The notes: generated by a model from the letters alone, not told the origin. A stretch of 64,000 nucleotides of DNA from Herminiimonas arsenicoxydans (GCA_000026125.1 CU207211.1:2542001-2606000); one strand, 5' to 3'; positions 10,177 through 20,768 are shown, counted from the first letter of the stretch. Program-made: numbers and translations.

Positions 10177-12791
10177 TATTCGTCTTCCTCCGCACCGGAT
10201 TGGTCTTCTTCAATATCCGATTCCAGAATACGTTGCAGACCGCTCAGCTTGGTGCCATCTTCCACGGCGATCAGCGTCACGCCTTGGGTTGCACGACCCA
10301 TTTCACGAATTTCTGCGACACGGGTGCGTATCAGTACGCCGCCGGTCGTGATCAGCATGATTTCGTCTGCCGCATCAACCAGTGTTGCTGCCACTACTTT
10401 GCCGTTGCGCTCGCTGGTCTGGATGGCAATCATGCCTTTGGTGCCGCGGCCATGACGTGTGTATTCGGTGATCGGCGTACGCTTGCCGAAACCGTTTTCA
10501 GTCGCGGTCAGAACGGACTGCTGTTCGTTCTCTGCCACCAGCAAGGCGATGACTTGCTGACCTTCTTCCAGATTCATGCCACGCACACCACGTGCCGTAC
10601 GGCCCATAGGACGCACATCGTTTTCGTCAAAGCGTACTGCCTTGCCGGAATCGGAGAACAGCATCACATCGTGCTTGCCATCAGTCAGCGCCGCACCGAT
10701 CAGGAAGTCGCCGTCATCCAGATCAACCGCGATGATGCCGGCCTTGCGTGGATTACTGAAATCGCTCAGTGAAGTCTTTTTCACGGTGCCGAGGCTAGTC
10801 GACATGAAAATATAGCGATCTTCCGGGAAGGTACGATTTTCGCCGGAGACCGGCAGAATCACGGTAATTTTCTCGCCATCCTGCAGCGGGAACATATTGA
10901 CGATAGGTTTGCCACGCGAATTGCGCGAACCTTGCGGCACTTCCCACACCTTCAGCCAGTACATGCGGCCGCGATTACTGAAGCAGAGGATGTAATCATG
11001 CGTATTCGCGATGAACAGCTGATCGATCCAGTCGTCTTCCTTGGTCGCCATCGCCTGCTTGCCGCGACCACCACGTTTTTGCGCGCGATATTCGGTAATT
11101 GGCTGCGACTTCATGTAACCGGTATGCGACAGGGTCACGACCATATCCTGCGGCGTGATCAGATCTTCGGTGCCGAGATCGGTTGCATTCAATTCGATCG
11201 ACGAACGACGCTCATCCTTGTTGCCGATGCCGTATTCATTTTTCGCTACGGTCAGCTCGTCAGTGATGATGACAGTGACGCGCTCAGGCTTGGCCAGGAT
11301 GTCGAGCAGATCGGCGATCTGCGACATGACTTCCTTGTATTCATTGACGATCTTGTCCTGCTCCAGACCGGTCAGACGCTGCAGACGCATCTGCAAAATT
11401 TCCTGCGCCTGATCATCGGACAATTTGTACAAACCGTCAGGCTGAATACCGTAATGCTTGGGCAGGTTTTCCGGACGGAAGGCATTGACGCCACCGACAC
11501 CTTCTTCACCGGTGCGTGCCAGCATCTCGCGCACCACGGATGAATCCCATGCACGCGACATCAAATCGACTTTCGCCACCGGCGGTGTCGGTGCCGCCTT
11601 GATGATCGCGATGAAATCGTCGATATTCGCCAGCGCAACAGCCAGACCTTCCAGCACGTGGCCGCGTTCGCGCGCCTTGCGCAATTCAAATATGGTGCGA
11701 CGCGTCACCACTTCGCGACGATGCGACAGGAAGCATTCCAGCATCTGCTTCAGGTTCAGCAACTTGGGCTGACCGTCGACCAGCGCCACCATGTTCATGC
11801 CGAAGGTGTCCTGCAACTGAGTCTGCTTGTACAGATTGTTGAGCACCACTTCCGGCACTTCATTGCGTTTCAGTTCGATCACAACGCGCATGCCCGACTT
11901 GTCGGATTCATCGCGAATATCGGAAATACCTTCGAGTTTTTTGTCGCGTACCAGTTCGGCGATGCGTTCCAGCAGCGACTTCTTGTTCACCTGGTACGGC
12001 AGTTCATCGACGATAATCGCAGAGCGGTTTTCCTTGCCGTATTCTTCGAAGTGCGTTTTCGCGCGCATCACGACGCGGCCGCGGCCGGTGCGGTAACCAT
12101 CGCGCACGCCTGAGACGCCATAAATAATGCCGCCCGTCGGGAAATCCGGCGCCGGAATAATTTCGATCAGCTCATCAATCGTCGCCTCTGCATTGCGCAA
12201 TACATGCAGGGCCCCATCGATGACTTCAGTAATATTGTGCGGCGGGATATTCGTCGCCATACCGACCGCGATACCCGACGAGCCGTTAATCAGCAGATTC
12301 GGAATGCGTGTCGGCAACACCGACGGTTCACGTTCCTTGCCATCGTAGTTAGGCACGAAATCGACGGTTTCCTTGTCCAGATCGGCCAGCAATTCACCTG
12401 CAATCTTGTCCAGGCGGCACTCGGTGTAACGCATCGCCGCTGCATTATCGCCGTCGATAGAACCGAAGTTACCCTGGCCGTCGACCAGCATGTAACGCAG
12501 CGAAAATGGCTGCGCCATCCGCACCAGCGTGTCGTAGATCGACGCGTCGCCGTGCGGGTGGTATTTACCCATCGTCTCACCGACCACGCGCGCGCATTTG
12601 ACGAACGGGCGATTCCAGACATTGTTCATTTCATGCATCGCAAACAGAACCCGACGGTGTACCGGCTTCAAGCCGTCACGCACGTCAGGCAATGCGCGCC
12701 CTACGATGACGCTCATGGCGTAATCGAGGTAACTCTTGCGCATCTCTTCTTCAAGCGAAATCGGAATTGTTTCTTTAGCGAATTGATCCAT
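10176..12791 (-). CDS. gyrA: DNA gyrase subunit A
   Basis: An 871-residue type IIA topoisomerase subunit. The N-terminal breakage-reunion domain carries [11 protein letters not shown] around the active tyrosine. The C-terminal half has the repeated beta-pinwheel blades, with a GyrA-box-like [11 protein letters not shown], and the tail is acidic ([15 protein letters not shown]). Residue numbering through the quinolone-resistance region matches E. coli exactly, and the segment reads [10 protein letters not shown]. Position 83 is therefore Ala (codon GCG, 12543-12545) with Ser at 84, whereas E. coli has Ser83-Ala84. It is the first gene of the minus-strand supra-operon, with its promoter presumably in 12792-13068. 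Confidence 0.97.
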   Translation of the reverse strand: MDQFAKETIPISLEEEMRKSYLDYAMSVIVGRALPDVRDGLKPVHRRVLFAMHEMNNVWNRPFVKCARVVGETMGKYHPHGDASIYDTLVRMAQPFSLRYMLVDGQGNFGSIDGDNAAAMRYTECRLDKIAGELLADLDKETVDFVPNYDGKEREPSVLPTRIPNLLINGSSGIAVGMATNIPPHNITEVIDGALHVLRNAEATIDELIEIIPAPDFPTGGIIYGVSGVRDGYRTGRGRVVMRAKTHFEEYGKENRSAIIVDELPYQVNKKSLLERIAELVRDKKLEGISDIRDESDKSGMRVVIELKRNEVPEVVLNNLYKQTQLQDTFGMNMVALVDGQPKLLNLKQMLECFLSHRREVVTRRTIFELRKARERGHVLEGLAVALANIDDFIAIIKAAPTPPVAKVDLMSRAWDSSVVREMLARTGEEGVGGVNAFRPENLPKHYGIQPDGLYKLSDDQAQEILQMRLQRLTGLEQDKIVNEYKEVMSQIADLLDILAKPERVTVIITDELTVAKNEYGIGNKDERRSSIELNATDLGTEDLITPQDMVVTLSHTGYMKSQPITEYRAQKRGGRGKQAMATKEDDWIDQLFIANTHDYILCFSNRGRMYWLKVWEVPQGSRNSRGKPIVNMFPLQDGEKITVILPVSGENRTFPEDRYIFMSTSLGTVKKTSLSDFSNPRKAGIIAVDLDDGDFLIGAALTDGKHDVMLFSDSGKAVRFDENDVRPMGRTARGVRGMNLEEGQQVIALLVAENEQQSVLTATENGFGKRTPITEYTRHGRGTKGMIAIQTSERNGKVVAATLVDAADEIMLITTGGVLIRTRVAEIREMGRATQGVTLIAVEDGTKLSGLQRILESDIEEDQSGAEEDE

Positions 12792-13068
12792 TGGCGTTCG
12801 TCTGGTCTTTGGCTAGGGTTTGATAATGAAAAATCGGCGGATTAATATTCCAATGCGATTCGAATACGCATGAACTACACAGGAAATACGCACGATCCGG
12901 CAAATCGTAGATTTTAACACGGCAGAGGACTCTTCTCCCCGCTTTCGGCATTGCGGGAACTTTGCAAACGACAGCCATCGCTGCGACTGATTCTCAGAAA
13001 AATATGTTTAAATGCTGACTGCTGAAATCTGCCTTGTTTCCTGAACACCATTCCACCACGAGAAAAAC

Positions 13069-13746
13069 ATGATTAACAAACTGGCCTTAGTTCTACTGGT
13101 CGGCGTCGCGCCATCGTATGCTGCAGCACAAAGCTCCACAGACATCCAGGCTCCATCGAATCATTCCTACAATCAGGATGGTCGCGGCACCATTACCCGC
13201 AGTGATTACGGCCTTTGCTGGCGATCCGGCTTCTGGACTCCCGACGATGCCGTTGCAGGGTGCGATGGCGCTTTGGCATCCCCTATTCCCAATCCAACCG
13301 CACCGGAAATGGCAAACAGCCTGGAAAAAGAGCGGCAATCGATGCCGCTGGCAGCGAAACCGTTGTGCAACGTCACACTCGCGCTTGCAAGCGACCAAAC
13401 CTTCGCTTTTAACAAGGCAGTACTCAACAAGGCCGCAAAACAGCAGATTGATCAAAAGGTTTTACCCATACTTGCCGAATGCAAGGGAATTGACGGGATC
13501 ACGATTACCGGACATACCGACCATCTTGGCGCCAGCCGGTCCAACCAAATCCTGTCGGAAAAACGGGCGGCATCAGTTGCCGGCTACCTGAAAACCAAAG
13601 GGGTCAGTACCAAAATGAATGTACTCGGGGCCGGCGAGACCCAGGGCGTCAAATTGTGCGATGAAAAATTGCCGCACGGAAAACTCATTGCCTGCCTGGC
13701 ACCCAATCGCCGCGTCTTGATCGAGGTTCATGGTCACCCCCGGTAA
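13069..13746 (+). CDS. OmpA-family outer-membrane protein (diverged paralogue)
   Basis: The 225-residue protein has a signal peptide (MINKLALVLLVGVAPSYAAAQ). A roughly 50-residue N-terminal module follows with Cys residues in LCWRSGFWTPDDAVAGCDGAL. The C-terminal OmpA-like peptidoglycan-binding domain includes ITGHTDHLGASRSNQILSEK and NRRVLIEVHG. It resembles its neighbour at 14064 along its whole length but is more diverged. It lacks the Ala/Pro linker, carries extra cysteines (LCNVTL, ILAECKG, VKLCDEK, IACLAP) and has less biased codons. Its role is probably an envelope-peptidoglycan tether; exact function is unknown. Confidence 0.85.
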   Translation: MINKLALVLLVGVAPSYAAAQSSTDIQAPSNHSYNQDGRGTITRSDYGLCWRSGFWTPDDAVAGCDGALASPIPNPTAPEMANSLEKERQSMPLAAKPLCNVTLALASDQTFAFNKAVLNKAAKQQIDQKVLPILAECKGIDGITITGHTDHLGASRSNQILSEKRAASVAGYLKTKGVSTKMNVLGAGETQGVKLCDEKLPHGKLIACLAPNRRVLIEVHGHPR

Positions 13747-14063
13747 GCATGCAGTTATTAAATTAATTAAAATTTCCTCAAAACATGAACGATTTTCATA
13801 TCCAAAGGTCAATGTTTTGCAAAGAGAATATTGCTTCACATACCGTTGTATAAGCGCAACAATTTTAAAGAAATGGCAATCAGCCAATTTAACAAGGTTC
13901 GCTGACGCAGCTGCTGTGGCAAAATGGTAGCAAGTTAAACTATTGCATGCGAACAATAAGTTTCATGTGGTTGTTGAAGCGCGTGTTAGTATCCACATCC
14001 GATGTCATTCACGTAATTTGCGCAGTTTATCTGCGGATATCTCACTCGAGAGGAGAAAGAAAT
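13747..14063. other. Intergenic region upstream of the second ompA-like gene
   Basis: About 317 nt without a coding gene. The first half is very AT-rich and no good terminator hairpin is seen after the first OmpA gene. The second half must hold the promoter and leader of the gene at 14064, including its AGGAG ribosome-binding site at 14051-14055. I could not assign a convincing -35/-10 pair. Confidence 0.5.
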
Positions 14064-14681
14064 ATGAATAAATTAGCAAAACTCGTCTTCGCTGCGTCCG
14101 CAGTCGTTGCAATGTCAGCTCAAGCTCAAACCGACATCCAAGCACCTACCCCAAACAGCGCATACGCTCAAGCCGGCAACGGCACGATCGTTCGTAGCGG
14201 CACTGGTCTGTGCTGGCACACTGGCTACTGGACTCCAGCTGATTCCGTAGCAGGTTGCGATGGCGCATTGGTCGCCGCAGCAGCTCCGGCTCCAGCAGCA
14301 GCTCCAGCAGCAGCTCCAGTACCTACCTCGGAAAAAGTCACGTTTGCAGCTGATGCATTCTTTGACTTCGACAAGGCAGTATTGAAGCCGGACGGCAAAG
14401 CCAAGCTTGACGATCTGGCATCCAAGCTCAAAGATTTGAACCTGGAAGTTATCATCGCTGTTGGTCATACCGACTCCATTGGTTCCGATGCATACAACCA
14501 AAAACTGTCGATCCGTCGTGCAGAAGCTGTTAAAGGCTACTTGGTTGGCAAAGGTATCGATGCAAAACGCGTCTACACCGAAGGTAAAGGCGAAAAACAA
14601 CCAGTTGCTACAAACAAAACAGCTGCTGGTCGCGCTCAAAACCGTCGTGTAGAAATCGAAGTTGTCGGTACACGTAAATAA
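14064..14681 (+). CDS. ompA: OmpA-family outer-membrane protein, probably abundant
   Basis: The ATG at 14064 follows a strong AGGAG site and gives 205 residues; the in-frame upstream extension to 13947 has no signal peptide and is rejected. There is a signal peptide (MNKLAKLVFAASAVVAMSAQA), a Cys-containing module (GLCWHTGYWTPADSVAGCDGAL) and an Ala/Pro-rich linker (residues about 78-90). The C-terminal OmpA domain has VGHTDSIGSDAYNQKLS and GRAQNRRVEIEVVG. There is no beta-barrel domain, so this is the short beta-proteobacterial OmpA type that binds peptidoglycan. Uniform codon choice and the strong ribosome-binding site suggest high expression. Confidence 0.9.
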   Translation: MNKLAKLVFAASAVVAMSAQAQTDIQAPTPNSAYAQAGNGTIVRSGTGLCWHTGYWTPADSVAGCDGALVAAAAPAPAAAPAAAPVPTSEKVTFAADAFFDFDKAVLKPDGKAKLDDLASKLKDLNLEVIIAVGHTDSIGSDAYNQKLSIRRAEAVKGYLVGKGIDAKRVYTEGKGEKQPVATNKTAAGRAQNRRVEIEVVGTRK

Positions 14682-14701
14682 TTCGTTTCATACGAATCAA
14701 A

Positions 14702-14727
14702 AACCCCGCTTAGGCGGGGTTTTTTTT
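14702..14727 (+). terminator. Intrinsic terminator after the ompA-like gene
   Basis: A GC stem ACCCCGC / GCGGGGT with a TTAG loop is followed by a run of eight T, about 20 nt past the stop codon at 14681. It is a textbook rho-independent terminator on the plus strand. Confidence 0.93.
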
Positions 14728-14803
14728 CGCATATTGATTCATTCATTTTTTTCAATTGGCGACATCAGCACGCGCATCCCACTTTCAAGTTATCATTTAG
14801 CCC

Positions 14804-15499
14804 ATGAATGCCGACCCATTAGAACTGAAAAAATTTAGCGATCTGGCCCATCAATGGTGGGATCCCACATCGGAATTTCGTCCCTTGCATGAAATTAATC
14901 CGTTGCGTCTTGAGTGGATCAATAGCCTTGCTCCATTGGCAGCCAAAACGGTGATTGATATCGGTTGCGGCGGCGGTATCCTGTCCGAATCGATGGCAAG
15001 AAAAGGCGCCAATGTAACAGGTATAGATCTGTCCGAAAAAGCCCTTAAAGTCGCCGATCTGCACAGCCTGGAATCTGGCGTGCAGGTACGCTATGAATTG
15101 ATTGCGGCCGAAGACATGGCCGCGCGTGAAGCTGGCAAATTCGACATTGTTACCTGCATGGAAATGCTCGAGCATGTACCCGATCCTGCCGCCATCGTTG
15201 CCGCCGCTGCCAAGCTTGCCAAACCTGGCGGGACAATATTTTTTTCGACCATCAATCGCAATCCAAAAGCGTATCTGCATGCCGTGCTCGGCGCGGAATA
15301 CCTGTTGCGGCTGCTACCCAAAGGCACTCACGATTATGCCAAGTTCATCACGCCAGCCGAACTCTCCCGGTTTGCGCGCGAAGCCGGCCTGACAGTCGAT
15401 ACGCTTAGAGGAATGGGCTTCAATCCGCTCACGAAAATCTACTCGCTCACGCACGACACCAGCGTCAATTATCTGGTCGCGTGCAGCAAGCCCGCCTGA
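14804..15499 (+). CDS. ubiG: Ubiquinone biosynthesis O-methyltransferase UbiG
   Basis: A 231-residue class I SAM methyltransferase with motif [21 protein letters not shown], the acidic end of strand 2 (VTGIDLSEK) and the UbiG-typical [16 protein letters not shown]. The N-terminal [20 protein letters not shown] is diagnostic. It carries out both O-methylations in ubiquinone synthesis. It is followed by gph in the same orientation (ubiG-gph is a common pairing), with a 10-bp perfect hairpin between them. Confidence 0.95.
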   Translation: MNADPLELKKFSDLAHQWWDPTSEFRPLHEINPLRLEWINSLAPLAAKTVIDIGCGGGILSESMARKGANVTGIDLSEKALKVADLHSLESGVQVRYELIAAEDMAAREAGKFDIVTCMEMLEHVPDPAAIVAAAAKLAKPGGTIFFSTINRNPKAYLHAVLGAEYLLRLLPKGTHDYAKFITPAELSRFAREAGLTVDTLRGMGFNPLTKIYSLTHDTSVNYLVACSKPA

Positions 15500-15519
15500 T
15501 CTTCAACATCAGAGCAACA

Positions 15520-15546
15520 CGCTTATCGCTGCTTGTGCGATAAGCG
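15520..15546 (+). terminator. Hairpin between ubiG and gph
   Basis: A perfect 10-bp inverted repeat CGCTTATCGC / GCGATAAGCG with a 7-nt loop starts 20 nt after the ubiG stop. No T-run follows, so it may be an attenuating or RNA-processing hairpin rather than a full terminator. Confidence 0.5.
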
Positions 15547-15577
15547 CTTATTCCTTCGACCTGCACATTGAGTACGC

Positions 15578-16243
15578 ATGAAATTACCCACCCCTTTAGC
15601 TATTCTGTTCGATCTCGACGGCACGCTTGCCGATACCGCACCTGATTTGGCGGAGGCAGTCAATCAATTGCGCGTTACACGCGGCCTCGCACCTGCCGAC
15701 TACGCATTATTGCGCCCCGTCGCATCTGCCGGTGCACGCGGCTTGATCGGTGTTGCCTTCGGCATCACACCACAAGATGCAGAATATGCGGAACTGCGCG
15801 ACAATTTTTTGCGCAACTACGCAGCGGCAATCGCAGTCAATAGCCGTTTGTTTGAAGGCGTCTCTGAATTGTTATCGAACTTGCAGGAAAAAAACATCGC
15901 CTGGGGCATTGTCACGAACAAGGCGGCACAGTTGACCGATCAACTGGTGCCACAGATCGGCCTGCATCATGCGGCCTGCGTCATTTCCGGCGATACCACC
16001 GCACACCCGAAACCGCACCCGGCTCCATTATTCGAGGCCGCCAAACGCATAGGCGTTCAGCCGGAACATTGCTGGTATGTCGGCGACGATCTGCGCGACA
16101 TTCAGGCGGGCCAGGCTGCCGGCATGACAACCATCGCGGCTGCATGGGGCTATTGTGGTGAAGTTGCTCCCGCCACGTGGAATGCCGATGCGCTGGTCGA
16201 ATCGCCGCAACAGCTATTCGATCTTCTCGACCGGCTACCCTGA
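15578..16243 (+). CDS. gph: Phosphoglycolate phosphatase
   Basis: A 221-residue HAD-superfamily phosphatase. Motif I is LFDLDGTLADTAPDLAEAVN, motif II lies in IVTNK, and motifs III/IV appear as KPHPAPLFEA and YVGDDLRDIQAGQAAGM. The alpha-helical cap domain lies between motifs I and II. Gph removes 2-phosphoglycolate formed from DNA 3'-phosphoglycolate ends or oxygenase activity. The ubiG neighbour supports the Gph assignment over other HAD phosphatases such as MupP, which has a similar sequence and the same ubiG neighbour in pseudomonads; that alternative cannot be excluded. Confidence 0.85.
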   Translation: MKLPTPLAILFDLDGTLADTAPDLAEAVNQLRVTRGLAPADYALLRPVASAGARGLIGVAFGITPQDAEYAELRDNFLRNYAAAIAVNSRLFEGVSELLSNLQEKNIAWGIVTNKAAQLTDQLVPQIGLHHAACVISGDTTAHPKPHPAPLFEAAKRIGVQPEHCWYVGDDLRDIQAGQAAGMTTIAAAWGYCGEVAPATWNADALVESPQQLFDLLDRLP

Positions 16244-16342
16244 GTTTGAGCAGCCGGTTCGGCACAGTCTGCAACAATCGCATAAACCGCACTTGAATCA
16301 GCAATGAAGCACCCCATCTATTGCGTTACAATGGCAATGCTT

Positions 16343-16706
16343 GGGGGCGACCTGGTTTCGACAGGGGTTGCAAAGCAGCGCAGGGCATACCGAGGACTGG
16401 TTACCTCGTAAATACATCCAGAAAAGTAATAACTGCAAACGATAACTCGTACGCACTAGCCGCTTAATAACCGGTTAGCTTCACACCGTTTCTTCCTTGG
16501 GGCGGGCTGGTCAAACAGCAGTGAAGTCATATACAAGGAATCGCGTCATGCCGGGTCACTTGGCAAGGCGTTAAATAATAGGTGACTCGCCTGTCCGCAG
16601 CGTGCGCGTCCGCGTCGTACAGGTTAAATCAAATGGCAGCGCTAAGTATGTAGAACTGTCTGTAGAGTGCTTCTGGACGCGGGTTCGATTCCCGCCGCCT
16701 CCACCA
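16343..16706 (+). ncRNA. ssrA: tmRNA (SsrA)
   Basis: The 5' end GGGGGCGACCTGGTTTCGAC and the 3' end GGTTCGATTCCCGCCGCCTC followed by CACCA form the tRNA-like domain; the acceptor arms GGGGGCG and CGCCTCC pair. The mRNA-like part encodes the tag ANDNSYALAA from 16435, ending at tandem TAA codons at 16465-16470. The length is 364 nt including CCA. A -10-like TACAAT lies at 16327-16332; no good -35 is evident. tmRNA rescues stalled ribosomes together with SmpB. Confidence 0.97.
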
Positions 16707-16712
16707 ATATTG

Positions 16713-16747
16713 AAAATCCCAACCCTTATCGGCTGGGATTTTTTTTG
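16713..16747 (+). terminator. Terminator downstream of tmRNA
   Basis: A stem AAAATCCCA / TGGGATTTT with a 12-nt loop merges into a run of eight T right after the tmRNA 3' end. It is a good intrinsic terminator on the plus strand. Confidence 0.9.
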
Positions 16748-16961
16748 TCCAAAGCGCCAGTATTGGCTTGGGTTTAAGACCTGAGCAATCCGCTGAGAAA
16801 CAGCGACGCTATGCGCTGGCTTCAAATTCTGTGTGTTCGCAGCAGGCAAAGCCAAATGGCTCAAGCAAGCAGACAAACGGCGTATATTTCTTATGAATAT
16901 GGACGATCAGCCCGCAGGCTAACCGCCGGATGGGGAAAAATAACAAAAAGGTATATGAGCG

Positions 16962-18056
16962 ATGCAATTGCGAGATAAATGGAACAGCTTGATCTCTCTG
17001 CTGAAAACGGAGCTGCGTCAGCTGGCAAAGATCAATTCCAGTGATCGCCTCTGGCAAATGCCGTTCGCAACCGCGCTTTCTTCCGGTCTACCCTTGCTGA
17101 TCGGCGCCTATTTCAATCATCTGGAATTCGGTCTGGTTTCCTCGCTGGGCGGCATGGTGTTTTTGTACCTGCCGAGCACCCCGCTGCATCACCGCATGGT
17201 ATTCCTCATGGCCTGCGCATTTTCCATGTCGGCCTGCTATGCGTTCGGCGTCATGGCGCATTTTTTCCCGGTGTTGCTGGTACCGATACTCACTTTCACT
17301 ACGGTGCTGGTGACTATGCTCTGCCGTTTCTACGGTTTGGGGCCCCCAGGCAGCCTGTTTTTCATCATGGCGGCAGCGATAGGTGCGTACTCGCCAGTCG
17401 AATTCATGGATCTCCCGCGGCAAGTAGGGCTGCTGACACTGGGATGCCTGCTGGCCTGCCTGATCGCATTTTTCTACAGTATCTACGTCTTGCTCCTGCG
17501 CCCGGCTGAACCAATACCTGCGCTGCCGCCGCCGACTTTTGATTTCATCGTTTTCGACTCATTGATCATAGGTACCTTCGTCGGTATATCGCTGGCACTG
17601 GCGCAGGCCCTGCAACTGGAGAAGGCGTACTGGGTGCCTGTCAGCTGTCTCGCAGTCATACAGGGGCACACGCTGCGCGCGGTATGGAACAAGCAATTGC
17701 AGCGCATCGTCGGCACCAGCATCGGACTGCTGGTCGCCTGGGGCCTGCTTTTGCTGCCGCTGGAAAAATGGAGCATCTCGCTGATCATGATGATGCTGGC
17801 CTTCATCATTGAAATGGCGATCGTCCGGCATTACGGCTTTGCGGCAATTTTCATCACGCCGTTGACGATATTACTGGCCGAGGCCGCAACGTTGGGTAAC
17901 GGATCACCCTCGCTATTGATTCAGGCGCGCTTCTTCGACACCTTGCTCGGGTGTCTGGCCGGCTTCATCGGCGCAATCTGCATTCACAGTCCGCGCTTTC
18001 GCGATATCGTTGGTCGCCCAATACGCCGCCTGGTCCCTGCCCGCTTTTTACACTGA
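16962..18056 (+). CDS. FUSC-like inner-membrane protein
   Basis: The 364-residue protein has two blocks of hydrophobic segments (about residues 40-160 and 190-335) separated by a short linker rich in Pro (RPAEPIPALPPPTF). This two-block pattern, with RAVWNKQLQRIVGTSIGLL in the second block, matches the FUSC / fusaric-acid-resistance-like superfamily. That family includes AaeB-type aromatic acid exporters and many proteins of unknown substrate. It is shorter than full exporters and lacks a large cytosolic domain. No HlyD partner sits beside it. Substrate is unknown. Confidence 0.75.
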   Translation: MQLRDKWNSLISLLKTELRQLAKINSSDRLWQMPFATALSSGLPLLIGAYFNHLEFGLVSSLGGMVFLYLPSTPLHHRMVFLMACAFSMSACYAFGVMAHFFPVLLVPILTFTTVLVTMLCRFYGLGPPGSLFFIMAAAIGAYSPVEFMDLPRQVGLLTLGCLLACLIAFFYSIYVLLLRPAEPIPALPPPTFDFIVFDSLIIGTFVGISLALAQALQLEKAYWVPVSCLAVIQGHTLRAVWNKQLQRIVGTSIGLLVAWGLLLLPLEKWSISLIMMMLAFIIEMAIVRHYGFAAIFITPLTILLAEAATLGNGSPSLLIQARFFDTLLGCLAGFIGAICIHSPRFRDIVGRPIRRLVPARFLH

Positions 18057-18242
18057 AGATCAGGCTTGCGGATATCGCCCACCAAAACAGAACCGGCACG
18101 TATAGCCTGTTTGATGTGGCGCAACATTTCCAGCTGCAACCAATAAATTTTCAAGACACAACCGACAAACGCTGCAGTGCAATCTCATCATCCGATATCC
18201 ATTTTGAAAAACAGTCCGGACTTGTACTCCTTCGTACATCTA

Positions 18243-18260
18243 TCACCATTGGAATGGTGA
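18243..18260. terminator. Small inverted repeat after the FUSC-like gene
   Basis: TCACCATT / AATGGTGA separated by GG, followed on the plus strand by AAAAA. It may be a weak terminator or a protein-binding site. It lies in the 294-nt convergent gap between the FUSC-like and MCP genes, which otherwise holds only the stronger hairpin at 18296-18321. Confidence 0.35.
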
Positions 18261-18295
18261 AAAATCCTTGCCCAAAAAATGGCATTTCAAAATAC

Positions 18296-18321
18296 AAAGG
18301 CCGGGTGAAAACCCGGCCTTT
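18296..18321. terminator. Convergent terminator hairpin before the MCP stop
   Basis: A perfect 11-bp stem AAAGGCCGGGT / ACCCGGCCTTT with a GAAA loop on the plus strand lies 30 nt beyond the end of the MCP gene. Short T/A tracts on both sides suit termination in either direction. Confidence 0.75.
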
Positions 18322-18350
18322 TGAACGAAAAAAGAGATGTGATCAGATGA

Positions 18351-20048
18351 TCAGAATTCTTCCCACTCGTCGCCACCTGTTGCAGCCTTCGGGCTTACAG
18401 GTGTAGGGGCTGCAATCGCGCGTTTGGCTGGTGCATGATGCGATGCCGCCGCAGCAATCTTGCGCACCGTCTTCGTGGCTGGCGTCGATGCGGCTACGCC
18501 ATCCAGTTTGAACACACTGACCGCTTCCGCCAGTTTGCCGGCTTGCTCGTTGAGCGACTCGGCTGCCGCTGCCGCTTCTTCCACCAGTGCGGCATTCTGT
18601 TGCGTAACCTGATCCATCTGGCCGATGGCTTGATTCACTTGCTCGATGCCGGCACTTTGTTCCTGGCTGGCTGCCATGATCTCGGACATGATGTCGGTGA
18701 CACGCTTGACGCTGTTGACAACTTCTTCCATCGTAACGCCGGCTTCTGCCACCAGCTTGCTGCCGATGTCCACTTTATCGACCGAATCCCCGATCAAGGT
18801 CTTGATTTCCTTCGCTGCAGCAGCCGAACGTTGCGCCAGGTTGCGCACTTCACTTGCCACCACAGCAAAGCCGCGCCCTTGCTCGCCGGCTCGCGCCGCT
18901 TCCACTGCCGCATTCAGCGCCAGAATATTGGTCTGGAATGCGATGCCGTCAATCACGCCAATGATATCCACGATTTTCTTGGCCGATGAATTAATGTCTT
19001 CCATCGTATCGACCACTTGCGATACAACGACGCCACCTTTTTCCGCCACGCCGGAAGCAGATACGGCGAGTTGATTGGCTTGACGTGCATTGTCGGCATT
19101 CTGCTTGACGGTAGAAGTCAGTTCTTCCATCGATGAAGCCGTCTCTTCCAGCGAACTCGCCTGCTCTTCCGTCCGGCTCGACAAATCCAGATTGCCGGCC
19201 GCGATCTGGTTCGATGCCGTGGCGATGGTTTCAATACCGGTGCGAACTTCACTCACGCTCTTGACCAGACCGTCGTTCATGTCTCGCAGCGCCTGCAGCA
19301 ATTGGCCGGTTTCGTCGCTCGAATTGACTTCAATCCTGTTGCGCAAATCGCCCCCGGCAACCGTACGCGCGACTTCAACCGCATATTCCAGCGGGCGCGT
19401 GATACTACGCGACAGCAGCCATGCCAGCAGAGCGCTCAACGCCAGGGCAATAGCCCCCAGCGTCAGCAAAAACATCCTTCCGGATGCGTACAAATTATCA
19501 ACCTCGGTTTTCGCTTCCAGAAAAGTAACCTGCTGGAAATCCACAACATCCTGCACCGTCTTGCTATAGGTCTCCAATGCCGGATCCATTTTGCTTGCAA
19601 TGATTTTTTTCGCTTCTTCCTCTGCTGCCGGACTGCCGTCCGCCTTGAGCTTGAAGACTTCCTTGCGTATATCCATGTACACCGTGCGCTTGTCGCCCAC
19701 CGCGCTCATCAATTTCTTGCCTTCCTCACTGTGAATCAGGCTCTCGAGCTTGTTTTGCAGCTTGGTGATTTCTACACTTTGCGCCGTCATCTCGTTCTGA
19801 AATTGCTGCTGCACTTCCTGATTGGTGCTCCTTATCCTCGCAGTAGTACGTATTGCATTGGCACTATTTCCTGCATGCCATTGGATCGACAAACGCTCTT
19901 GCTCTGCCGCCTCTTCCATGCGCACGGTAGCTTGCGCAACTTCCTGCAAGCGCCAGACGCCAATCACCATCATGGATGCCATCAATAGCAAAACCACAGC
20001 AAATGCCAAACCCAGCCGTACGCCAATTTTCAAATTAGTTATTTTCAT
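18351..20048 (-). CDS. Methyl-accepting chemotaxis protein
   Basis: A 565-residue receptor. TM1 is about residues 10-32, followed by a periplasmic four-helix-bundle-type sensor domain (about 33-188). TM2 is about 190-212 and a HAMP domain begins [22 protein letters not shown]. The cytoplasmic coiled coil has the conserved tip [20 protein letters not shown]. The C-terminus ends in EWEEF, resembling the CheR/CheB docking pentapeptide (NWETF type), after an Ala/Pro-rich linker. It lies downstream of cheW on the same strand, so the pair is probably co-transcribed. The ligand cannot be predicted. Confidence 0.93.
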   Translation of the reverse strand: MKITNLKIGVRLGLAFAVVLLLMASMMVIGVWRLQEVAQATVRMEEAAEQERLSIQWHAGNSANAIRTTARIRSTNQEVQQQFQNEMTAQSVEITKLQNKLESLIHSEEGKKLMSAVGDKRTVYMDIRKEVFKLKADGSPAAEEEAKKIIASKMDPALETYSKTVQDVVDFQQVTFLEAKTEVDNLYASGRMFLLTLGAIALALSALLAWLLSRSITRPLEYAVEVARTVAGGDLRNRIEVNSSDETGQLLQALRDMNDGLVKSVSEVRTGIETIATASNQIAAGNLDLSSRTEEQASSLEETASSMEELTSTVKQNADNARQANQLAVSASGVAEKGGVVVSQVVDTMEDINSSAKKIVDIIGVIDGIAFQTNILALNAAVEAARAGEQGRGFAVVASEVRNLAQRSAAAAKEIKTLIGDSVDKVDIGSKLVAEAGVTMEEVVNSVKRVTDIMSEIMAASQEQSAGIEQVNQAIGQMDQVTQQNAALVEEAAAAAESLNEQAGKLAEAVSVFKLDGVAASTPATKTVRKIAAAASHHAPAKRAIAAPTPVSPKAATGGDEWEEF

Positions 20049-20291
20049 TTCTACTCAAGATAAAGGAAGACATTGATAAGAGATCCAAATGATAGATTGC
20101 TAGCTGCTATTTTTTCTACTTATTTCGTTGCAGACGAAACCATCATCAGTCCGTATGGCATGCATCGCCAACCATCACGATGCTGATCAGGAAAACCTCT
20201 CGTTTAGAGGCTCGATACCGGCACATCTTGATTGATAAATTATTGAACACCATTTCCTCAGGACAGTTGCTGATGTGAAGCAGCTGTATTC

Positions 20292-20768
20292 TCAGGCCGC
20301 AATTTCTTCTATCAGCCCCATTTCGGAGGATGACATCAGCTTGTCAATATCAACCAGAATCAGCATGCGTTCTTCGATCGTTCCCAGTCCGATCAAATAA
20401 TCCGTATCCATCGCCGTCCCCATTTCCGGCGCAGGCTTGATCTGTTCGTTATTGAGCGTAATGACATCGGAAACGCTGTCGACCACCATGCCAACGACAC
20501 GATTACCAATATTAAGAATAATGACTACCGTGAACTGGTCATACCTCGGCACACCAAGTTTGAACATGATGCGCATATCAACAATGGGAACAATAATGCC
20601 GCGCAGATTAATGACGCCTTTGATGAATTCAGGTGCATTCGCAATTTGCGTGACTGCATCGTAGCCACGAATTTCCTGCACTTTCAGAATATCGATACCG
20701 TACTCTTCACTACCTAGCGTAAATGCCAATACCTCGGTTTCCCCAAGGGGAGGTTGCTTATTTTGCAT
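20292..20768 (-). CDS. cheW: Chemotaxis coupling protein CheW
   Basis: A 158-residue CheW-like protein. It has the segments [40 protein letters not shown] and [15 protein letters not shown]. It links receptors to the CheA kinase. It is 243 nt upstream of the MCP gene on the same strand, with no cheA or other che gene in the window, so this is a satellite receptor-adaptor pair. A sigma-28 promoter lies at 21071-21097, about 300 bp upstream. Confidence 0.93.
   Translation of the reverse strand: MQNKQPPLGETEVLAFTLGSEEYGIDILKVQEIRGYDAVTQIANAPEFIKGVINLRGIIVPIVDMRIMFKLGVPRYDQFTVVIILNIGNRVVGMVVDSVSDVITLNNEQIKPAPEMGTAMDTDYLIGLGTIEERMLILVDIDKLMSSSEMGLIEEIAA

Noticed and set aside
13573..13956. Minus-strand 127-codon frame after the first OmpA gene
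   Set aside because: It overlaps the OmpA coding end and an AT-rich spacer, with no start signals or recognisable features.
16343..16706. tmRNA 3' end as a phage or island attachment site
   Set aside because: No integrase gene and no repeat of the tmRNA end is visible downstream; the neighbour is an ordinary membrane-protein gene.
17951..18406. Plus-strand 151-codon frame spanning the FUSC-like to MCP gap
   Set aside because: It crosses two gene ends and both hairpins; no ribosome-binding site or conserved motif.
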